A stretch of 64,000 nt of DNA from Pandoraea apista (GTDB lineage: Bacteria > Pseudomonadota > Gammaproteobacteria > Burkholderiales > Burkholderiaceae): the NCBI RefSeq assembly GCF_001465595.2, contig NZ_CP013481.2, positions 3,534,001 to 3,598,000 of the forward strand, read 5' to 3'. Below, in pieces: positions 33,254 to 41,461 of the stretch. The translations under genes were made by a program, and so were the position numbers. How positions within the stretch are numbered: the stretch's first letter is position 1; each line of letters opens with the position of its first letter. The notes under the pieces were generated by a model. It worked only from the letters and a program-made list of their open reading frames with translations, made no database searches and was not told the DNA's origin.

Positions 33254-34161
33254 GCATCGACAGCGCGGTGCAACCACGCATCGAACTGACGCAACGGCGC
33301 CCAGTCGCGGCGCTGCGCCGGATACGAAAAGTAGATGGTTTGCGGATTGGCAAGCGTGTGCGGGTGCGCCTGCACCAGCGCGCCGCTGGCCAGCTCACGC
33401 TCGATCAGCACGCGCGGCAGCAAGGCAACGCCAAGCCCTGCCACCGCCGCGTTGATCGCCATGATGAACATGTCGTAACGTTGCGCGCTTCGCGTGGGTT
33501 TGATGTCCGCGCCGATCACAGACGCATCGGCTCCCCCAACCGACGCGAGCCAGTCGACCCACACGCGCGGCAGGTCGCGCGGGCAGATCCACGAAAGCGC
33601 AGCAATCTGTTCCAGCGAGAGCGACGTCTGCCCTTCCAGCAAACGCGGCGCCGCGACGAGCAGGAGTGAATCGTCGGTGATGAGCGCCGAGCCGGGCATA
33701 CCGGGCCATAACCGCGTGCTGAAGTAGATCGTGGCGTCGAACGCGGAATCGTCGAAGAACACCGGTTGATCGCGCCCGAGAATGTGAAGGCGAACGTCGC
33801 GCGTGCTCGCATAAAAGTCGTCGAGCCGGGGAATCAGCCATTGCGCCGCGAAGGTCACGCCGACAGCAATTTCCAACGATGTCTCGCGCCCCTGTTGCAC
33901 AACGTCCAGCGTGTCGCGCCGGATCTGGTCGAGGTGCACACGAATGCGCTTAGCGTATTCCGCGCCGGCCGGCGTCAACACGAGCCGTTGCTTTACGCGC
34001 TCGAACAACGCCACGCCGAGATGCCTCTCGAGTTCGCCAACGCGTTTGCACACAGCGCCATGCGTGAGCGCAAGTTCCTGTGCGGCCTGTACGAAATTCT
34101 GATGACGTGCGCTGGCCTCGAAGGCCTGCAACGCCGAGAGGCTGGGAACGCCCAGACGCAT
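33199..34161 (-). CDS. LysR-type regulator (GcvA-like)
   Basis: A 320-residue LysR regulator with a GcvA-style N-terminus (LSALQAFEASARHQNFVQAA, KRVGELERHLGVALFER). The effector domain follows from about residue 90. Its 3' end overlaps the aldolase-like gene on the other strand. It is read in the same direction as the NarK-like transporter upstream but is separated from it by a terminator. Its targets are not evident; the PEP-mutase/aldolase pair is a candidate. Confidence 0.82.
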   Translation of the reverse strand: MRLGVPSLSALQAFEASARHQNFVQAAQELALTHGAVCKRVGELERHLGVALFERVKQRLVLTPAGAEYAKRIRVHLDQIRRDTLDVVQQGRETSLEIAVGVTFAAQWLIPRLDDFYASTRDVRLHILGRDQPVFFDDSAFDATIYFSTRLWPGMPGSALITDDSLLLVAAPRLLEGQTSLSLEQIAALSWICPRDLPRVWVDWLASVGGADASVIGADIKPTRSAQRYDMFIMAINAAVAGLGVALLPRVLIERELASGALVQAHPHTLANPQTIYFSYPAQRRDWAPLRQFDAWLHRAVDAYRAVRAGRSELSRSTCS

Positions 34162-34214
34162 GGTGTCTCCTGCGGGAATACGATCTAGCCCGTCAGTCTA
34201 TGCGAAGCGCTCCG

Positions 34215-34256
34215 GAGAAACAAAACGGCCCGCCATGCCGAAGCATCGACGGGCCG
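34215..34256 (-). terminator. Terminator of the nitrate/nitrite porter gene
   Basis: On the minus strand CGGCCCG and CGGGCCG form a seven-base-pair stem around an inner ATGC-TTCG-GCAT hairpin, followed by TTTTGTTTC. It begins 27 bases after the porter stop. This makes the porter transcript monocistronic. Confidence 0.78.
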
Positions 34257-34282
34257 CAAAGCGTTGGATTGCCGCGCCGGAC

Positions 34283-35671
34283 TTACTCGACGTGCGCCAC
34301 GCCCCCCGGGAGGACAGCGCCCCCCGCCACTTCCTTCGGCAATGCCCACGACATCCAGTGCGTACGCAGCGCAACGACCAGCACGAACGCCAGCGCCGCC
34401 AAGGCACCGAACGTGGCGAAGCCCATCTGATAGCTTCCCGTCGACTCCTTGGCGATGCCCATGATGACCGGCAGATAGAAGCCGCCGATGCCGCCTGCGG
34501 CACCGATGATGCCCGACATCAGCCCCGTCTTGCCTTGCCAGCGTTGCGGCACGAGCTGGAACGTCGCACCGTTGCCAAGGCCAAAGCATACGTAGACCAG
34601 CACGAGCAACGTGATACCGGCACCTTGCGGCGGCATCCATGCGGCGAAGACCAGGTCGATGGCCGAAATCGCCGCGAGCAGCAGCACCAGCGCCCGCACG
34701 CCGGAGATCTTGTCGGCAACCAGACCGCCGATGGGACGCACCAGCGCACCAAGAAATGCGAGCAGCGACATGAACAGCCCCGCTTCGATACGCTGCATGC
34801 CATACAGAGAGATAAGCAGTGTCGTTACGTACGACGACATGCCGACGAATCCGCCGAACGTGATGCTGTAGACCAGCATGATCACCCACGTATCGCGCTC
34901 GGCCAGCACGCCACGATAGTGGCGCGGCAGCACGGCAATCGCGAGCAATGCACCCAGCACCGGCAGTAACAGCACACCGGCCTTGCCTTCCCCGAACGCG
35001 CCCGCATGCACGCACAGCACAAGCGCAACGAGACCGAACACAGTAATGAAGAAGCTCGTGAACGCGCGCGATGCACTGCCCGATTTCACGCCCTGATCCT
35101 TGGCCCAGAACACCAGCGCCAGCGCGGCGAGCCCGAGTAGCGGCAATGCGGCGCCTGCGGCGTGCGCCCAGCCGTAGCGTTCGGCGAGTCCGGGGAACAT
35201 GAAGCCGTCGAGCACCGCGCCCACGTTGCCTGCCGCCGCGAGACCGAGCACGAGTCCCTGCACCTTCGGCGGATAGTTGCTGCCTGCCATCGGCAGCGCC
35301 ACGGCAAAGCTCGCCCCGCCAACGCCGAGGAATACCCCAAGCACCAGCAACAGCGTGTACGACGGTGTGCCCGGCATGAGCAGCAAGACCACCGACGGAA
35401 TGGCCGAGAGTGTAAGCCCCATCAGCGCGATCTTGCGGCCGTCGAAGGCCTGATACAGATTGCCCAGCGTGACCCGCAGAATCGCCGCCCCCAGCACCGG
35501 CACGGCCACGAGAAAACCGGTCTGTGCGGGCGTCATCGCAATGTCTTTACCGATGAACGGGGCCAGCGGGCCAAGCATCACCCAAACGGTGAAACCTGTG
35601 TCGAAGTAAAGAAAACATGCAACCAGCGCGCGCCAGTTCCCACTTTTCAACGATTGCGTGAGCGTGCTCAT
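34283..35671 (-). CDS. Nitrate/nitrite porter (NarK/NasA type)
   Basis: A 462-residue MFS transporter of the nitrate-nitrite porter family. Both family signatures are present: GLAAAGNVG at about 143-151 and GIIGAAGGIGG at about 387-397. Two arginines line up with the substrate-binding pair of NarK: Arg66 in AAILRVTLG and Arg312 in VRPIGG. It has about twelve membrane segments. It should import nitrate, or exchange nitrate and nitrite. No reductase genes are adjacent. Upstream lies a sigma-54 promoter, an NtrC-like site and an attenuator leader, which point to nitrate assimilation, not respiration. The ATG follows gagg with good spacing. Confidence 0.86.
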   Translation of the reverse strand: MSTLTQSLKSGNWRALVACFLYFDTGFTVWVMLGPLAPFIGKDIAMTPAQTGFLVAVPVLGAAILRVTLGNLYQAFDGRKIALMGLTLSAIPSVVLLLMPGTPSYTLLLVLGVFLGVGGASFAVALPMAGSNYPPKVQGLVLGLAAAGNVGAVLDGFMFPGLAERYGWAHAAGAALPLLGLAALALVFWAKDQGVKSGSASRAFTSFFITVFGLVALVLCVHAGAFGEGKAGVLLLPVLGALLAIAVLPRHYRGVLAERDTWVIMLVYSITFGGFVGMSSYVTTLLISLYGMQRIEAGLFMSLLAFLGALVRPIGGLVADKISGVRALVLLLAAISAIDLVFAAWMPPQGAGITLLVLVYVCFGLGNGATFQLVPQRWQGKTGLMSGIIGAAGGIGGFYLPVIMGIAKESTGSYQMGFATFGALAALAFVLVVALRTHWMSWALPKEVAGGAVLPGGVAHVE

Positions 35672-35695
35672 GGATACCCTCGTGTTCGTGTGCCG

Positions 35696-35749
35696 AAAAA
35701 AAAGCGCCCCGAAGCCTTACGCCTGTAAACAGGCCTATGACTTCGGGAC
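35696..35749 (-). terminator. Leader terminator before the nitrate/nitrite porter
   Basis: On the minus strand GTCCCGAAG (35741-35749) pairs with CTTCGGGGC (35706-35714), one G-U pair. A second perfect stem, GCCTGT-TT-ACAGGC (35721-35734), is stacked inside. Eight T follow at 35696-35703. It lies 25 bases upstream of the porter ATG, so it would stop transcription before the gene unless prevented. Confidence 0.85.
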
Positions 35750-35763
35750 GCCGTTGCCCCGAA
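35742..35763 (-). promoter_or_regulatory. Antiterminator hairpin with AACGGC hexaloop
   Basis: On the minus strand TTCGGGGC, AACGGC and GTCCCGAA form an eight-base-pair stem (one G-U) with a six-base loop. Its 3' arm is the 5' arm of the leader terminator, so the two folds exclude each other. The loop has A at position 1 and G at position 4, the conserved bases of hairpins bound by ANTAR antiterminators such as NasR and NasT. Confidence 0.7.
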
Positions 35764-35765
35764 AT

Positions 35766-35781
35766 CCCCGCTCGCGCGGGG
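35766..35781 (-). promoter_or_regulatory. GNRA-capped leader hairpin
   Basis: CCCCGC, a GCGA tetraloop and GCGGGG form a six-base-pair hairpin two bases upstream of the antiterminator. A stable spacer or folding guide in the leader is likely. Confidence 0.55.
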
Positions 35782-35819
35782 ACATACATGCGGTGCAGAA
35801 AATTCGCTTGTCTTCACTC

Positions 35820-35833
35820 GGCCGCCATTGGCC
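35820..35833 (-). promoter_or_regulatory. Upstream hexaloop hairpin (AATGGC) in the porter leader
   Basis: On the minus strand GGCC-AATGGC-GGCC forms a four-base-pair stem with a six-base loop that again has A at 1 and G at 4 and is nearly the same as the AACGGC loop downstream. It starts within a few bases of the predicted transcription start. It could be the first hairpin of a two-hairpin ANTAR target; the roughly 56-base gap to the second is longer than I would expect. Confidence 0.45.
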
Positions 35834-35846
35834 TTATGCAATGCTT

Positions 35847-35862
35847 AGCAAGCGGCGTGCCA
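35847..35862 (-). promoter_or_regulatory. Sigma-54 promoter of the nitrate/nitrite porter
   Basis: TGGCAC-GCCGC-TTGCT on the minus strand matches the -24/-12 consensus TGGCAC-N5-TTGCW at every fixed base. Transcription should begin near 35836, giving a leader of about 165 bases. Confidence 0.85.
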
Positions 35863-36008
35863 TGTGCCGCCCAGGGCGGCGTACCAACGCCCCGCCAAGC
35901 CCCGCAACGCAAGGCCCTGCGCAAGATCGGCCTGTCTTCCTGAACGGGCTCCGGTCAATGCGCGGCCGTGCGCGAGCCCTGCCGCCGATGACACGGCAAC
36001 GGGCACAA

Positions 36009-36028
36009 TGCCGCATCGCGATGCGGCA
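36009..36028. promoter_or_regulatory. Perfect 20-base palindrome
   Basis: TGCCGCATCGCGATGCGGCA is fully self-complementary. It lies three bases from the NtrC-like site and about 180 bases upstream of the predicted start of the porter transcript. It could be a regulator-binding site or the stem of an RNA hairpin read toward the protease gene. Confidence 0.6.
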
Positions 36029-36030
36029 GC

Positions 36031-36045
36031 GCACCATATCTGTGC
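36031..36045. promoter_or_regulatory. NtrC-like enhancer site
   Basis: GCACCATATCTGTGC matches the enteric NtrC site GCACTATATTGGTGC at 12 of 15 positions, including all GCAC and GTGC end bases. Its centre is about 200 bases upstream of the sigma-54 start, within the range for an enhancer. Only one good copy was found. Confidence 0.6.
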
Positions 36046-36179
36046 CCACCGAATGTTGGCCGGCAGCCCCCCTCATTCCAGGGAGGCGCGCTACAGTTCA
36101 ACCGGCATCGGTCGTTATTCCCCATCAGGTTGGCCACGTGTACGGCGGCCAGCGACAACCACATCCCTGGAACTCTCGC

Positions 36180-37991
36180 GTGTACCGCACCCTTCTCTTT
36201 CTGGTGGTCGCCGTGCTCGGCTTCTCGCCACTGGGCCACCTCGACGCCGCCCCGTCTCCTTCGGCAACACCCCAAGGCCTGCCGGACCTCGAAGAGGCCT
36301 CCCGGCAGGTCGACAACGCCTCGTTCGCCAAATATCGCCAGATTGCTGCGGACTACGCTGCCGCCGTGCGCACGCGTCCCGACGATGCGGCACTGGCGAT
36401 GGCGCGCTGCCGGTTCATACAGAACTTCTCCTGGTCTGACGAGTTGCGATGGGCCGAGCAGGCACAAAAGGATCTGGAAGCGTGCCGGCAGGATCTCGGA
36501 GCCCGTTTTGCCGACGAGCCGGAGGTCGCGCTATACCTGTTGCAAAGCGTGTATGGCAAGGCGGCGATCGCACAGGGCACCCCCCTTTTGCCCAAGGCGG
36601 CGCGTTGGCCGGCGAAGGATCGGGCAAGTTTGCACGCCGCGCTGTCCAACGCGTATCAGTCAACACAGGACACGCGCAATGCCGGCTTGCAGGCGGTAGA
36701 AGCCGCCAGGCTGGCGCCCGACACGCCCGTGCTGATGAGCGCCGTTCGCTATCTCGCCACGTCCGGTCAGAAGGACGAGGCCAAGCGTCTGCTGATGAAC
36801 GCGCCGGTGCCGAAAACACCATGGGTCGCGAATGCATACATCAATACTGCACACGACCTGTTGCCGGGAACGACGGCGCGCGATGTTTTGCTTCGCATGG
36901 AGAAGGCGGGGCTGAAGGTCGACCCGCACGTGAGCGCACGCGCCCTGCTTCAGGCCGGCGACGCCACCGGCGCACAGCGCGCGCTGGCCAGCGCCCCCAG
37001 TCGGGGCGCCAACGAGACGCCTCAAAATCGTGCCTTGCGTCTGCAAGTCGGCCTTGCCGCCGGCGATACCAAGGCGACCGAAGCTGCCCTGCAAGCGTCG
37101 CTCGACCATGAAAAAGGCAATCTCTGGCCACTGTCGCAATCGTACGGTGTGCTGCTCACGATCGAACCCAGCGCGGTGTTTCGACCGGCCTTCATCCCCC
37201 TGCTGCTCACCCTCGCGGCCAGCGTGCTCCTGGTAATCCTGTTGCCGGGCGTACTGATGTTCCCCGCGCACTATGTCGGCACCGTGCGTGCGCGCAAGGG
37301 CCGCACGACCCTTCCCCTGTTTGACGGCATCGGTCTGCGCCACGCGTGGTATGCCCTTGCCGTGCTCTGCGCAGTTACGGGGATCGTGCCTACGCTGATA
37401 GCCGGACAGTCCACCCTGCGGTTCGGCAACAACATGGCGCTCCTGGAACCCAGGCTCGCCATTGCGCATGTCGTGACCCTCTGCGTCATTGTGCTCGCGC
37501 TCTGTGTCTCGATATGGCGCTTCGGCCGGGGTCAGTGGCTCGGGATCGGCAAGTGGAAGGTGACATGGTTCATCTGGCCCGTGATCCTTGTCTCGCTCAT
37601 TGCCCTCATTGGCTGGGCGGCGTCGCGTCATGTGTCGACGGGTGCGCAAGTGCCTCAATGGGCCGAGGTGATCGCGCGGGGCGCAGCGCAGTTGGGCGGG
37701 ATCGGACTCGCCCTGTTGCTGCTCGCGGTCGCGGTGCCGATCGTCGAGGAGTTCGTCTTCCGAGGCTGTCTGCTCGGCGGCCTGACGCGTCACATGAGCT
37801 TTTTCGCGTCGAACCTGTGGCAAGCCGTGATCTTTGCCACCGCTCACGTCGACGCCCGGCGTTTTGTGTTCTATGTATTGATCGGACTCACGGCCGGCTG
37901 GCTGGCGAAGAAAACACGCGGACTGGCCGCACCCATCCTCCTTCATGCGGCGGTCAATACGATTTTTGTGGTTCTGGTGCTATCGCACTGA
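36180..37991 (+). CDS. CPBP-family membrane protease with long N-terminal domain
   Basis: About 603 residues from a GTG start that opens a likely signal peptide (VYRTLLFLVVAVLGFS). Residues about 30-330 are hydrophilic and helical, with alanine-rich repeats resembling TPR units (such as RNAGLQAVEAARLAPDTPVL). The C-terminal half has several membrane segments and the CPBP motifs EEFVFR, FATAHVD and HAAVNT, which bind metal in type II CAAX-type proteases. The start is uncertain: earlier in-frame starts exist but the sequence before 36180 lacks coding character. The large exported domain may present substrates to the membrane protease. Confidence 0.7.
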   Translation: MYRTLLFLVVAVLGFSPLGHLDAAPSPSATPQGLPDLEEASRQVDNASFAKYRQIAADYAAAVRTRPDDAALAMARCRFIQNFSWSDELRWAEQAQKDLEACRQDLGARFADEPEVALYLLQSVYGKAAIAQGTPLLPKAARWPAKDRASLHAALSNAYQSTQDTRNAGLQAVEAARLAPDTPVLMSAVRYLATSGQKDEAKRLLMNAPVPKTPWVANAYINTAHDLLPGTTARDVLLRMEKAGLKVDPHVSARALLQAGDATGAQRALASAPSRGANETPQNRALRLQVGLAAGDTKATEAALQASLDHEKGNLWPLSQSYGVLLTIEPSAVFRPAFIPLLLTLAASVLLVILLPGVLMFPAHYVGTVRARKGRTTLPLFDGIGLRHAWYALAVLCAVTGIVPTLIAGQSTLRFGNNMALLEPRLAIAHVVTLCVIVLALCVSIWRFGRGQWLGIGKWKVTWFIWPVILVSLIALIGWAASRHVSTGAQVPQWAEVIARGAAQLGGIGLALLLLAVAVPIVEEFVFRGCLLGGLTRHMSFFASNLWQAVIFATAHVDARRFVFYVLIGLTAGWLAKKTRGLAAPILLHAAVNTIFVVLVLSH

Positions 37992-38054
37992 TCGAGCAAG
38001 TGACGGCGTTAGTGGATAATCGAACCGCCTGCCGTCACCGCCCGGACCCGCTTA

Positions 38055-38726
38055 ATGAACGCCAAGCTCTTCCCGCATCTGCTTCGCTTCCACCCGCGAC
38101 TGCTCATCGCCATTGTCATTGGCGTGCTCGCCGGCCTGTTCGTTCACATTGTCGTGAAGGGCGAGTTCAGCCCCGTCACGCGAACCCTGATTGGGTGGAA
38201 TGCGGGGGCGTGGTCATATCTCGCGATGATCTGGTTCATGATGGTCACCGCCCCCAAACGCAGCATTGAGCGCTTTGCAGAACAGGAAGACCAGAGCGCC
38301 GCCGTCGTCCTCACGGTGGTCAGCCTGTCGGCCATCGCCAGTGTGGCCGCCATCATCCACATTCTGGCCAGCGCCAAATCCGGCGCGCCGCACCAGACGT
38401 CCGAACATGTGCTGTTCGCCGCGGCCACCCTCATTGCCGGCTGGTTTCTCGTGCCGACAATCTACACGCTGCACTACGCACGGCTGTACTTCACCGACAC
38501 GGAATCGCCCTACGCGCTGGCGTGGCCGGACCGTGACTGCGATCCGGATTACTGGGACTTCCTGTACTTCTCGTTCACCATCGCAGTGGCGTCGCAGACT
38601 GCCGACGTCGCCCTGAAGTCGCGCCGCATGCGGCGCGCCACACTCGCCCAGGCAATCCTCTCGTTCTTCTTCAATCTGGCCGTGCTCGGCCTGTCGATCA
38701 ACATTGGCGCCGGGCTGCTCAGTTAA
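38055..38726 (+). CDS. DUF1345 membrane protein
   Basis: A 223-residue protein with five or six hydrophobic segments and the DUF1345 hallmark YWDFLYFSFTIAVASQTADV near the C-terminus. The family occurs widely in proteobacteria with no assigned function; its SFTIGVASQTADV-like loop is reminiscent of an ion-channel filter, but that is only a resemblance. It lies 63 bases after the protease gene. Confidence 0.78.
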   Translation: MNAKLFPHLLRFHPRLLIAIVIGVLAGLFVHIVVKGEFSPVTRTLIGWNAGAWSYLAMIWFMMVTAPKRSIERFAEQEDQSAAVVLTVVSLSAIASVAAIIHILASAKSGAPHQTSEHVLFAAATLIAGWFLVPTIYTLHYARLYFTDTESPYALAWPDRDCDPDYWDFLYFSFTIAVASQTADVALKSRRMRRATLAQAILSFFFNLAVLGLSINIGAGLLS

Positions 38727-38857
38727 GGCCCATCCTCGCGGTGCCCCCCTCGCCCTGTGTGACATGACGTCGCACGGGGTACAGACATAATTTCCTTAAA
38801 AAACATACAAGTAGCGCCATTCGACGCGTCAACGCACACCGCGTCAATGCGCCACAT

Positions 38858-38872
38858 GTGACGTCTTGTCAC
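38858..38872. promoter_or_regulatory. GTGAC-N5-GTCAC inverted repeat upstream of cydA
   Basis: GTGAC (38858-38862) and GTCAC (38868-38872) are exact inverted repeats about 105 bases upstream of the cydA ATG. The spacing and sequence resemble a Crp/Fnr-family half-site pair but do not match the Fnr consensus. Confidence 0.4.
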
Positions 38873-38898
38873 GCATGTTGCGTCGCAGCACATCCTAA

Positions 38899-38967
38899 TA
38901 TGCATGCAAATAAATGGCGATAGGTGGATTTATACGCCATACAAGACAGGGTTAATTTGCATACATA
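38899..38967. promoter_or_regulatory. Nested inverted repeats in the cydA promoter
   Basis: TATGCATGCAAATAAA (38899-38914) pairs with TTAATTTGCATACATA (38952-38967) at 14 of 16 positions. ATGGCG (38914-38919) and CGCCAT (38935-38940) form a perfect inner pair. The block is AT-rich compared with its surroundings and ends ten bases before cydA. It is a candidate operator region. Confidence 0.5.
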
Positions 38968-38976
38968 GAGCGCAAC

Positions 38977-40422
38977 ATGACTGCCGTTCCGGAAGCCCTC
39001 GACCTCGCACGCCTGCAATTCGCGTTCACGGTCTCGTTTCACATCGTTTTCCCCGCTGTCTCCATCGGTCTGGCGAGTTTCATCGCCGTACTCGAAGGTC
39101 TCTGGCTCAAAACGCGTCAGCAACACTATCTCGACCTGTGCCGCTTCTGGTCGAAGGCCTTTGCCGTGTGTTTCGGCATGGGCGTAGTCTCGGGCGTGGT
39201 GATGGCCTACCAGTTCGGCACCAACTGGTCGGGCTTTTCGAGCTTCGCCGGCGCGGTCACCGGGCCGTTGCTGACTTACGAGGTGATGACGGCGTTCTTC
39301 CTCGAAGCCGGCTTCCTCGGCATCATGCTGTTCGGCTGGAATCGCGTGAGCCCGCGTGCGCACTTTGCCGCGACCTTGTGCGTTGCCATCGGCACATTGA
39401 TTTCGACGTTCTGGATTCTCGCGTCGAACAGTTGGATGCAAACGCCGCAAGGCTACGAGATCGTCGATGGCCGCGTGGTTGTGCTGTCGTGGTGGGACGT
39501 GATCTTCAACCCGTCGTTTCCCTACCGTCTGGCGCACATGAGCATCGCCGCGTTTGTCGTGACCGCCCTGGTCGTGGCAGGTACCGGCGCGTGGCATCTG
39601 CTGCGCGGCCGCCGCGACCCCGCCGTCAAGACCATGTTTTCGATGGCCATGTGGCTGCTGTTGATCTTCGCGCCGTTGCAGGCCTTCGTGGGCGATCTCC
39701 ACGGGCTGAACACGCGCGAGCATCAGCCCGCCAAGCTCGCCGCCATCGAAGGGCTTTGGGAGACGAAGACCGGCGGCACACCGCTCAATCTGTTCGGCTG
39801 GCCCGACATGGAAGCCGAAACCACCCGCTACGCCCTCGAAATTCCGCATCTGGGCAGCCTCATCCTCACGCATAGCTGGGACGGTGAGATTCGTGGTCTG
39901 AAGGAGTTTCCAAAAGACGAACGCCCCAACGTGCCACTGGTTTTCTGGAGTTTTCGGATCATGGTCGGCCTGGGCCTGGCAATGATCGCCGCAGCGCTCA
40001 CTGCCGTCTGGTTGCGGCGTCGCGGCACACTCTTCACCTCGCGCACTTTCGCCCGCACCATGCTCGTGCTCTCGCCGACCGGGTTCGTTGCCCTGCTCGC
40101 CGGCTGGGTCACGACAGAAGCCGGACGCCAGCCCTGGGTCGTCTACGGGGTGATGCGCACTGCACATGCGATGTCGCCGGTGAGCCTGCAGCAAGTGCAA
40201 GTCTCGCTGCTGATTCTCGTGCTGGCTTACTTCCTGGTGTTCGGCACGGGGGTGTATTACCTGCTGAAGATTTTGCGAGGTGGCCCGGTGCTGCCCGGCG
40301 ATCCGTCGACGGTACCCGGCAGCGGACAAGCCCCGCGTGACGGACATCTTGCGCCACAAGCCGCGTCTGCCCTGTCGAGTGTGTCCGGACGCATGGACAC
40401 CGACCGCGCGCACGCCACCTGA
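38977..40422 (+). CDS. cydA: Cytochrome bd-type quinol oxidase subunit I
   Basis: A 481-residue CydA/CioA. Heme ligands are His22 (SFHIVFP), His187 (YRLAHMS) and Met329 (FRIMVG), and the acidic residues of the proton path sit at Glu102 and Glu110. GRQPW (383-387) is present. The quinol-binding loop (HQPAKLAAIEG) is of the short type found in cyanide-insensitive oxidases, without the E. coli insertion. It reduces oxygen to water with quinol at the inner membrane. The C-terminal tail of about 40 residues is hydrophilic. It begins a three-gene unit with cydB and a DUF2474 gene. Confidence 0.92.
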   Translation: MTAVPEALDLARLQFAFTVSFHIVFPAVSIGLASFIAVLEGLWLKTRQQHYLDLCRFWSKAFAVCFGMGVVSGVVMAYQFGTNWSGFSSFAGAVTGPLLTYEVMTAFFLEAGFLGIMLFGWNRVSPRAHFAATLCVAIGTLISTFWILASNSWMQTPQGYEIVDGRVVVLSWWDVIFNPSFPYRLAHMSIAAFVVTALVVAGTGAWHLLRGRRDPAVKTMFSMAMWLLLIFAPLQAFVGDLHGLNTREHQPAKLAAIEGLWETKTGGTPLNLFGWPDMEAETTRYALEIPHLGSLILTHSWDGEIRGLKEFPKDERPNVPLVFWSFRIMVGLGLAMIAAALTAVWLRRRGTLFTSRTFARTMLVLSPTGFVALLAGWVTTEAGRQPWVVYGVMRTAHAMSPVSLQQVQVSLLILVLAYFLVFGTGVYYLLKILRGGPVLPGDPSTVPGSGQAPRDGHLAPQAASALSSVSGRMDTDRAHAT

Positions 40423-40462
40423 TCGTCGCCCCGACACGATACCGACCTTAGTGAGACTTCTT

Positions 40463-41461
40463 ATGGATCTGACCTTAGCCTGGGCCGCCATCATCGCGCT
40501 CGGCCTGTTTCTCTACGTGGTGCTCGACGGCTTCGACCTCGGCATCGGCATTCTCTTTCCGTTCTTCCCCGACGCGCGCGAACGCGACACGATGATGAAC
40601 TCCGTCGCCCCGGTCTGGGACGGCAACGAGACGTGGCTCGTGTTCGGCGGCGCCGGCCTGCTCGCGGCGTTCCCGATGGTGTATTCGGTGCTGCTCTCGG
40701 CGCTGTATCTGCCGCTCATGTTCATGCTGGTGTGTCTGATCTTTCGCGGCGTGGCCTTCGAGATTCGCGGGAAGTCACGCCGCACCCGCCAGTGGTGGGA
40801 TCTGGCGTTCATTGGCGGCTCGGCCGGCGCCACGTTCTTTCAGGGCGTTGCCCTCGGGGCGTATCTGTCCGGCATTCCGGTGGAAAACGGTCAGTTCGCA
40901 GGCGACGCCTTCGCGTGGGTCACGGCGTTCAATCTGTTCACCGGTCTGGGCCTGCTCGTTACGTATGCGTTGCTCGGCGCGTGCTGGCTGATCGGCAAAA
41001 CCGAAGGCGACTTGCAGCGCCGCCTGCGCGTAATCGCCTGGCCGCTGACCATGGTGCTCGTGGTCACGATGGCCGTCGTCTCGCTGTGGACCCCGCTGCA
41101 ACTGCCGCTCGTGACCGAGCGCTGGTTCGACGAACAATGGTTCTGGCGCTGCCTGCCGGTACCGTTCCTCGTGGGCGGCGCCGCGCTGGTCATGCGGCGC
41201 GTGTTGCGCCGCGCGCACGACGCCACACCGTTCTGGCTCGCCAACGGGCTCGTGTTTCTCGGTTACAGCGGCCTGCTCATCAGCGCTTATCCCTATGCAA
41301 TTCTGCCCGGCATCACGCTCTGGGACGCCGCCGCGCCGCATTCGAGCCTGTCGTTCACGCTATGGGGCGCGGCCTTCATCGTTCCGGTAATCCTCGCGTA
41401 CACGATGCTGGCCTACTGGGTATTTCGCGGCAAGGTGCCTCAAGATGCGCACTATCACTGA
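40463..41461 (+). CDS. cydB: Cytochrome bd-type quinol oxidase subunit II
   Basis: A 332-residue CydB/CioB with the family N-terminus LFLYVVLDGFDLGIGILFPF and MMNSVAPVWDGNETWLV. About eight membrane segments follow. It forms the oxidase with CydA. ATG 40463 lies 41 bases after cydA and gives the family-standard start; no strong ribosome site is visible. The 3' end overlaps the DUF2474 gene by 17 bases. Confidence 0.92.
   Translation: MDLTLAWAAIIALGLFLYVVLDGFDLGIGILFPFFPDARERDTMMNSVAPVWDGNETWLVFGGAGLLAAFPMVYSVLLSALYLPLMFMLVCLIFRGVAFEIRGKSRRTRQWWDLAFIGGSAGATFFQGVALGAYLSGIPVENGQFAGDAFAWVTAFNLFTGLGLLVTYALLGACWLIGKTEGDLQRRLRVIAWPLTMVLVVTMAVVSLWTPLQLPLVTERWFDEQWFWRCLPVPFLVGGAALVMRRVLRRAHDATPFWLANGLVFLGYSGLLISAYPYAILPGITLWDAAAPHSSLSFTLWGAAFIVPVILAYTMLAYWVFRGKVPQDAHYH

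Larger units (their letters stand above)
35672..36179. promoter_or_regulatory. Regulatory intergenic region between porter and protease genes
   Basis: About 500 bases without a convincing gene. From right to left on the minus strand it holds the NtrC-like site, a perfect 20-base palindrome, the sigma-54 promoter and the attenuator leader of the nitrate/nitrite porter. The promoter for the plus-strand protease gene must also lie here but I could not place it. Confidence 0.75.
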
